Below, piece by piece: positions 41,550 through 46,643 of a stretch of 46,643 nt of DNA. The translations under genes and the position numbers were made by a program. The notes below the pieces were generated by a model. The model was not told where the DNA came from. It did not search any database and saw nothing but the letters and a program-made list of their open reading frames with translations. Source of the stretch: JAZKDW01 sp040387375 (lineage in GTDB: Bacteria > Pseudomonadota > Gammaproteobacteria > Burkholderiales > Burkholderiaceae_D); assembly GCA_040387375.1 (NCBI GenBank), contig JAZKDW010000054.1, positions 1-46,643 of the forward strand. The letters are read 5' to 3'. The first letter of the stretch is position 1. Every line of letters starts with the position of its first letter.

Positions 41550-42206
41550 TTATGCTTTCTCCTTGCCTTCAGGCGCCGGCGGTAGTGGCGGTGGGGGAAC
41601 GATAGCTGGTGACGAAGAGAGCGGCGGCACGAGCGCCTGCGGTACCCCGCCATACACTTGCGCTGCGGTCGGTGCTTTAGTTACCAAAGCCGCGGCCGGA
41701 TCAGTAATATCCTTCGCGCCAATTTCTTGCCCACGATCATATAGTCGCATCGTCAAGCTCTGCGCGATCTTCTCTCTCTGCTTCCAAATTACCAAGTGTG
41801 GATTCAGAATTAGCACGTAATGAAACCCGCCGGTTGCCCCCTCCTTGCAAGCGATGAAGCCCAAGTCTTTTAGCGTTTTCATGCGCTGACGCCAAGTAAC
41901 CGTTGCTCGCTCCCCTGAAAATCCAGCCTCCGCAGCAAATACCGCAGGATTGTCGATGGTAAGCATCGGGTCGTCCCAGGCTCGGCACCATAGGACAAAG
42001 TAGGTCAATCCACATGGCTTGTTTTTCGAAAGGCTGTCGATGATCGCCATTACTATCGCAAGGGTTCGCGGGATCGTCGTGTAACCGTCGTTTCGCTTCC
42101 TGAGCCAAAGCCATTCTGGAGGAATCTCGGGAAAAAAATTTTCGCGCAGCCCTTTTGCTCGTTCAGCCATGCTGCTTTTTTTAGCCGCTGCTTGTGTGGC
42201 GTTCAT
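41550..42206 (-). CDS. Accessory protein of unknown function with winged-helix-like core and proline-rich tail
   Basis: A 218-residue protein I do not recognise. The centre (FAAEAGFSGERATVTWRQRMKTLKDLGFIACKEG) reads like a winged helix-turn-helix of the type found in element-borne replication or transcription proteins. The last 40 residues are low-complexity Pro/Ala/Ser (VPPLSSSPAIVPPPPLPPAPEGKEKA). The start MNATQAAAKK is preceded by AAAGGAT. It is oriented away from the ATPase/protease pair, with a 560-base gap between them. Confidence 0.65.
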   Translation of the reverse strand: MNATQAAAKKSSMAERAKGLRENFFPEIPPEWLWLRKRNDGYTTIPRTLAIVMAIIDSLSKNKPCGLTYFVLWCRAWDDPMLTIDNPAVFAAEAGFSGERATVTWRQRMKTLKDLGFIACKEGATGGFHYVLILNPHLVIWKQREKIAQSLTMRLYDRGQEIGAKDITDPAAALVTKAPTAAQVYGGVPQALVPPLSSSPAIVPPPPLPPAPEGKEKA

Positions 42207-42720
42207 AAAAATCCTTTGCTGCGTTTATTTGATGACTCGAATTCTGGTGCATGCCGGCGCAAAATCCAACGTTGGAATAATTCGAACTGACGGGAGTGTG
42301 GCCGCACAGCAGTTTGTCGTTACATAGTATCAGTTATATTCAAATCAATTCTACTCGCCTATTGAGTTAGCAATTTTTGTTTCCTTTTTAAGTTGCAATC
42401 TTTTGAATTTAAAGGCATTTTTTTAAAAATCCGGTACTCCATTTGCTCCTATGTTCTCCGAATGTGCTCAATGTGCTGATGTCCTCCCGTTTGTAAGCGG
42501 AAATGGGGGTCTAAGAATGGAAAATAATTTGACGGGATGTTGCTCTATTTGCCGCATTTCGCCCGTTCCCCTCTGCAGTCGGCCGTATTCCGCGAAAGCC
42601 CTTTAATCGGCATCAGATCCAAACAATCAAGGTAAGGGGTTGCAGGTCAGGCATTTCGACCTGCCTACTGGCATTTTTGCCGTTGTTGCGGAATAAGGCA
42701 GCATTTTTTGAAATTCCTCC

Positions 42721-42749
42721 TTGTTAATGCGAAATGAATACCATATAAT
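42721..42749 (+). promoter_or_regulatory. Strong sigma-70 promoter of the ATPase/protease operon
   Basis: TTGTTA (42721-42726), a 17-base spacer and perfect TATAAT (42744-42749). Transcription would start near 42756, only about 13 bases before the first ATG of the ATPase gene. Confidence 0.75.
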
Positions 42750-42759
42750 TGGAATTATA
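42744..42759. promoter_or_regulatory. Palindrome overlapping the -10 box, likely operator
   Basis: TATAATTGGAATTATA is a dyad with perfect 7-base arms and a GG centre. It covers the -10 and start point, so a bound dimer would block transcription. The ATPase's own C-terminal helix-turn-helix is a candidate binder, giving autoregulation as in many toxin-antitoxin operons. Confidence 0.55.
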
Positions 42760-42768
42760 GGCAACAAC

Positions 42769-44001
42769 ATGAAATATACAGCCTTAAAAGGGAATAACTT
42801 AGTGAGCAATGAAATTCAAGGTGCAGTTGTGGAAAATTTCCCTATAGTTCTAGCGCTTTGCCGTGCGGCAATGAAAGAACCGTCGGCGGCGGTGATTCGC
42901 CATGTTCAACGCTTAAGTGAGGCGTTGGTGAAGTCTGGTAATACGGATGAGGCTGGTGCGTTGGACAAGCTGTTGAAGTCAGCGCAGTTAGAGGCAAAAA
43001 TTGAGCCGAGCCGCGCAATTCTGTCCAGGTCGTTTATTTTTGGTGAGGTGCTCACAGAAAACGTAGCTCCTCCAGTCGACCGCGAAACATCTGCTCCGCT
43101 CGCAAATATAAAATTTCCGGCGCAGCTCAACGTTCAATTACCAATTTTTAGTCCTTCGTTGAATGCGGCCGTAGAACGTATGTTGGAGGAATGGAACAAT
43201 TCAGAATCTCTCATCAGCATGGGGATTCGGCCGCCGTACAGCTGCCTTCTTTTTGGCGCGCCAGGCACTGGAAAAACACAGCTCGCTCAATACGTCGCAA
43301 AGAGGCTTGGCTTGCCGCTCGTGATAGCGCGGCTCGACGGACTCATTTCGTCATTCTTAGGCACTACGGCTCGCAATATATCGGCACTTTTTGATTTTGC
43401 TAACCGATACAAGTGCGTCTTGTTACTTGACGAGTTCGATGCAATCGCAAAGGTGCGCGACGATCCCCATGAGCTTGGGGAAATCAAGCGAGTCGTTAAT
43501 ACGTTATTGCAATGCCTCGACATGCGCTCTACCAAGGGCTTCACGCTGGCCATAACAAATCATGAGAGTTTGCTGGATATGGCGGTATGGCGACGTTTTG
43601 ACGTTCGTATTTCGGTGCCAAAACCAGACTTGGAGGCGAGGCTCATCATAGTGAAGAACTACATCACTCCATTGGATATTTCGGAGCAAGAGCTAAAGCT
43701 GCTTGCTTGGGCTACAGAAGGATTCAGCGGCGCCGACATCGAGACACTAGCGAATTCACTAAAGAGAGCGTCCGCAATGGAGAAGAATTCTTCATTTAAT
43801 TTAATAAAGTCTTTGGAAAATTATTTCCTACTAAGTGCAGATACTGAGACATTTTTCGCTCGTAATCTCTTTATGGGGTCGAGGGATGAGTTGATGAAGA
43901 CGTTGAAGAATACCGGCGGGTTCTTTAGCCAAAAGGACATAGCAAAGTTGTTTAACGTTGGTGAGGCCACTATTAGTCGGTTGCTGCGGCAAGCAAGCTG
44001 A
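42769..44001 (+). CDS. AAA-family ATPase, IetA-like partner of a subtilisin-like protease
   Basis: A 410-residue protein. After an N-terminal helical region of about 110 residues comes an AAA module: Walker A GAPGTGKT (163-170), Walker B LLLDEFD (218-224), sensor-1 LAITNH, Arg finger pair in WRRFD (275-276) and sensor-2 region FSGADIETLANSL. The C-terminal end SQKDIAKLFNVGEATISRLL (387-406) reads as a helix-turn-helix. ATPase and S8 protease pairs of this order are the ietAS type, first described as a Ti-plasmid stability toxin-antitoxin module and later as phage defence, with the ATPase as the neutralising partner. ATG at 42769 lacks a ribosome site and has a 13-base leader; a GTG at 42802 behind AAAAGGG is a real alternative. 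Codon use is AT-richer than the chromosome around. Confidence 0.85.
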   Translation: MKYTALKGNNLVSNEIQGAVVENFPIVLALCRAAMKEPSAAVIRHVQRLSEALVKSGNTDEAGALDKLLKSAQLEAKIEPSRAILSRSFIFGEVLTENVAPPVDRETSAPLANIKFPAQLNVQLPIFSPSLNAAVERMLEEWNNSESLISMGIRPPYSCLLFGAPGTGKTQLAQYVAKRLGLPLVIARLDGLISSFLGTTARNISALFDFANRYKCVLLLDEFDAIAKVRDDPHELGEIKRVVNTLLQCLDMRSTKGFTLAITNHESLLDMAVWRRFDVRISVPKPDLEARLIIVKNYITPLDISEQELKLLAWATEGFSGADIETLANSLKRASAMEKNSSFNLIKSLENYFLLSADTETFFARNLFMGSRDELMKTLKNTGGFFSQKDIAKLFNVGEATISRLLRQAS

Positions 44002-44012
44002 TCGGAGAAAGC

Positions 44013-46421
44013 ATGGCGAATAATCCTGTTCAAATCGTACTTAACACCGATAACTATATCGGTCGCATAGAAGCTCCTGCCGTGAAAAACCACAAGGATT
44101 TTTATGCTGAGCGTGATCAGGAATTTGTCGCGCACAAGAAAAAATTATTGACGCAATTAAGTGATGTCCGAAAGTCCTTTAATTCAAAGAGAGGCAGTCC
44201 CGTAGAGTATGTAAAAGTGGTTTTACAATCGGAAGCGTGGGCCAAAAGCCATCGTCCAATCGAAAAAATCTTCGATCCACAGAAAGCACCCTGCGTCGGG
44301 GGAAATGGTATCGGCGAGATGTATTTTGAAATAAAACTCGACTCCATCGCAAAGATCGAAGCCGCAATAAATAAAGCGGAAGAAACTACTACATGGGGAA
44401 TCGATAAAACAACTGGTAAGAAAAAGCCGACGCCTACGGCATACAAGAGCGAAGTTGGCGCGATAGCCAATATTGCGCTCCATCAGACTCCAGACAAACG
44501 TAAGTTCACTATTGAGCAGGCGGTAAAGTGGCTGGATGATCCTCGCACAGGCGGTGGTTATGTCGTCGAACTTTTCGTAACGGAGAAGGGATTGCCAGTC
44601 CAAGATGAAGAACGTGCCCGACTACTGCGTCCATACATTCGACGTTTTGAGAGCGGCATTAAATCATTGGGGTTGCCGATTGAATTAATACACACGCGAG
44701 AAAAATGGAACGTTGTCGATTTATTGATCGTACGATTTACTCAGAAAGGCACACTAGAACAACACCAAGTACTTGTGCATTACTTGGATCACCAATCGAT
44801 TGTCAAGCGAATCGGGTTGCCTCCGATATTAGACAAAAGCGACAACAAATTTACGCAGCATCCGAAAGATGCCGCTGGATTCCCCGATTTTAATAATCAG
44901 TCCAGCTATGCGACGGTCGGAATTATTGATACGGGTGTTAGCGAACATGAAATTTTTTCGCCCTGGATTGTTGGCCGATCCGAATTTTTGGATCAAGACA
45001 ATCAGGATGTATCTCATGGCACCTTTATCGCGGGACTGACAGTCGCAGCTTGGGAAATTAATAAACACGAAGTTTTTAATGAAGATCCATGTCAAATCTT
45101 TGATCTTGGCCTGCACCCTACCGATCAAGCCAGCTATGCCGGGTTTTACCCGAAGGGTTTTGTCGATTTTTTGGAGCAGTTGGATTTTGAAATCATCAAG
45201 GCCAAGCGCAAGGGCATTCGCATATTTAACATGAGCCTAGCGGTCGAAAGCGTTGTAAGCGACGATTCATACGGTTATTTTGCCGCCTTCATTGACGAAC
45301 TCTCGGTTAAACATGACGTAGTGTTTGTAATCTCGGCTGGCAATCTCTCTGGTCCCCAAGTGTACAAACCGTGGCCTGATAATCCACTAGACGTTCTTGC
45401 GATGTTGGCAGAGTATGCCTATCCGGGTCGCGATCGCATATTTCAGCCCGCCGAAAGCGTGCATTCAATAACTGTTGGTGCCTTAAATCCGCCTGACCAG
45501 GACGACGTCTTGATACCAGCGCAATATTCACGTCGAGGCCCCGGCTGCGCCTTGGGAAAAAAACCTGATGTTGTTCACGTTGGAGGTAGGTACAGTGCAG
45601 ACAGCGGGCTGTATTCAGTTGCCGGCGATGGAACGGTGGTTTCGGGGAGCGGTACAAGCTATTCCGCGCCGCTGGTGGCAAAGATCTTGGCAAACGTGAA
45701 TCATAAAATCCAGGGTGACATTCCTCGTGAAGCATTAAGAGCACTATTAATCCACTATTGCCAGGTTCCCCACGCGTTACGCGACAAATCGTTGAAGGGA
45801 ATAGCCCGTCAATTTATTGGACACGGACTACCCGCCAACTCCAATGAAATATTGGTTTGTGACGACCACGAGATCACCCTAATGTTTAATGGGATTTTGT
45901 CGCGTCGAACAGAATTGGACTTTGACTTTTCGTGGCCCGCAAGCTTGGTAGGAAACGACGGAAAGTGTAAAGGCAATGTTCGTATGACGTTGGTCTATAC
46001 GCCACTTCTTGATGAAAATTTTGGCGCTGAGTATGTGCGTGTGAACTTGGACGCGTATCTTCGCCAACAGGAGACCGATAACGATGGGGTGATTTCATTT
46101 AAGGGGCGCCTTGATAGTGAAACAGATGACAAAGCCATGGAGAAGGAGCGCATAGCGAATGGCGCGAAGTGGTGGCCTATCAAGCAGTACTCTGGCAATT
46201 TTTCCCATGGCAAGGGAAGTTCGTCTAACTGGAAGCTTGTTGTTGATTCTTTGACGCGGGCGTCGCAGCCATTTCCTGGCGAAGGGATACCGTTCAGCGT
46301 TATCGTAACGATTGCTGACATAAAGAAGAAAAAACCGGTGTTTAATGAGATGCGCAGATCGTTGCAATCGAAAGGTGTTGTTATTAGGGATATTAAAACG
46401 GCACTTAAAGTTCGTCCGTAG
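44013..46421 (+). CDS. Subtilisin-like (S8) serine protease, IetS-like toxin/effector
   Basis: An 802-residue protein. About 290 N-terminal residues form an unrecognised domain; then an S8 catalytic domain with Asp306 (IIDTG), His335 (SHGTFIAG), oxyanion Asn444 (SAGN) and Ser549 (GSGTSYSAP). The remaining 200 C-terminal residues are beta-rich and of unknown family (LVYTPLLDENFGAEYVRVNLDAY). There is no signal peptide, so it acts in the cytoplasm, unlike secreted subtilisins. GGAGAAAGC precedes the ATG, 11 bases after the ATPase stop. By analogy with ietAS it would be toxic unless held by the ATPase and might be released by phage infection; substrate unknown. Confidence 0.88.
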   Translation: MANNPVQIVLNTDNYIGRIEAPAVKNHKDFYAERDQEFVAHKKKLLTQLSDVRKSFNSKRGSPVEYVKVVLQSEAWAKSHRPIEKIFDPQKAPCVGGNGIGEMYFEIKLDSIAKIEAAINKAEETTTWGIDKTTGKKKPTPTAYKSEVGAIANIALHQTPDKRKFTIEQAVKWLDDPRTGGGYVVELFVTEKGLPVQDEERARLLRPYIRRFESGIKSLGLPIELIHTREKWNVVDLLIVRFTQKGTLEQHQVLVHYLDHQSIVKRIGLPPILDKSDNKFTQHPKDAAGFPDFNNQSSYATVGIIDTGVSEHEIFSPWIVGRSEFLDQDNQDVSHGTFIAGLTVAAWEINKHEVFNEDPCQIFDLGLHPTDQASYAGFYPKGFVDFLEQLDFEIIKAKRKGIRIFNMSLAVESVVSDDSYGYFAAFIDELSVKHDVVFVISAGNLSGPQVYKPWPDNPLDVLAMLAEYAYPGRDRIFQPAESVHSITVGALNPPDQDDVLIPAQYSRRGPGCALGKKPDVVHVGGRYSADSGLYSVAGDGTVVSGSGTSYSAPLVAKILANVNHKIQGDIPREALRALLIHYCQVPHALRDKSLKGIARQFIGHGLPANSNEILVCDDHEITLMFNGILSRRTELDFDFSWPASLVGNDGKCKGNVRMTLVYTPLLDENFGAEYVRVNLDAYLRQQETDNDGVISFKGRLDSETDDKAMEKERIANGAKWWPIKQYSGNFSHGKGSSSNWKLVVDSLTRASQPFPGEGIPFSVIVTIADIKKKKPVFNEMRRSLQSKGVVIRDIKTALKVRP

Positions 46422-46643
46422 ATTGAAGTGTGACGGATATGCTAGCGCGGCAACGTTCATTGGTTGTCACAGACGAGGGAGTCCTGAATTTTGTGTAAAG
46501 GTGGTTAAGTTAATGGTTCGGCATCCGCTCTTCAAACTGGATAGTAAAGCGATTCACAGGTAATAGGGTCAGACTCTGAGGTCTCCCCTCATATTTTTTC
46601 CTGTCCGCAGTGCAGGAGGATGCGATCCGGCAAGAAAGCAAGG
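46422..46643. other. Right-edge intergenic sequence
   Basis: No gene is supported. TAATAGGGTCAGACTCTG (from 46561) is a sequence type I have seen next to REP-associated or IS-type transposases, and a dyad AGACTCTGAGGTCT lies within it. The element itself, if any, is outside the window. Confidence 0.3.

Larger units (their letters stand above)
42207..42768. other. AT-rich gap upstream of the ATPase/protease operon
   Basis: No gene is supported. The left part (42230-42450) is strongly AT-rich. A small hairpin, GCAGGTC / GACCTGC with a 9-base loop, lies at 42642-42664. The right end holds the ATPase promoter and a palindrome. Confidence 0.5.

Noticed and set aside
46345..46563. 72-codon open frame at the end of the protease gene
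   Set aside because: Mostly overlaps the protease in another frame and has no ribosome site.
1..46643. CRISPR array
   Set aside because: No series of regularly spaced direct repeats was found on reading; the only paired repeats are the extragenic inverted repeat, the promoter duplication and the 11-base tandem.

Overview
The window looks like chromosomal DNA of a betaproteobacterium of the Burkholderiales, most likely Oxalobacteraceae-like. This rests on gene content and high-GC coding style: Bug/TctC solute-binding proteins, a class I fumarase, PEP-CTERM proteins and an extragenic inverted repeat with ends of the type ATTCCCGCG...GGGAATCC. The genus is an inference.

Positions 1-28208 form a large CoA-thioester catabolic cluster. 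It encodes an alpha/beta hydrolase, two acyl-CoA dehydrogenases, acetoacetyl-CoA synthetase, two MarR regulators, two Bug binding proteins, an old yellow enzyme, two SDR dehydrogenases, two related acyl-CoA ligases, a family III CoA-transferase, an alpha-methylacyl-CoA racemase, an enoyl-CoA isomerase-like crotonase, two MaoC hydratases, a thiolase-like protein with a DUF35 partner, a quinone oxidoreductase-type MDR protein and a HpcH/CitE-like lyase. Activation, epimerisation, dehydrogenation, hydration and two possible C-C cleavage modules (thiolase-like/DUF35, and MaoC/HpcH) suggest breakdown of a methyl-branched or alicyclic carboxylic acid. The substrate cannot be named from sequence. A TGCATAC-containing AT-rich element recurs in most promoter regions of the cluster and may be the operator of one or both MarR proteins. 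A GGDEF/EAL signalling protein (5641-8838) sits inside the cluster.

Positions 28209-35332 hold a secreted-protein region: two matrixin-like metalloproteases with VPxPAT-type sorting tails, one of which has lost the catalytic Glu (HQxxH); a small exported protein between them; methylmalonate-semialdehyde dehydrogenase with a divergent LysR regulator; a double DUF1540 protein; and a canonical PEP-CTERM protein preceded by a sigma-54 type -24/-12 promoter.

Positions 35415-40876 are housekeeping: tRNA-His, glutamate racemase, class I fumarase, a UPF0114 membrane protein and acetyl-CoA synthetase.

A tRNA-Ser gene (41046-41136) marks the edge of a compositionally different, AT-richer accessory segment. 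It carries an unrecognised protein with a proline-rich tail and a two-gene AAA-ATPase/subtilisin-like protease module that matches the ietAS toxin-antitoxin/phage-defence type. Its promoter has a palindrome lying over the -10 box, and the ATPase ends in a helix-turn-helix-like segment.
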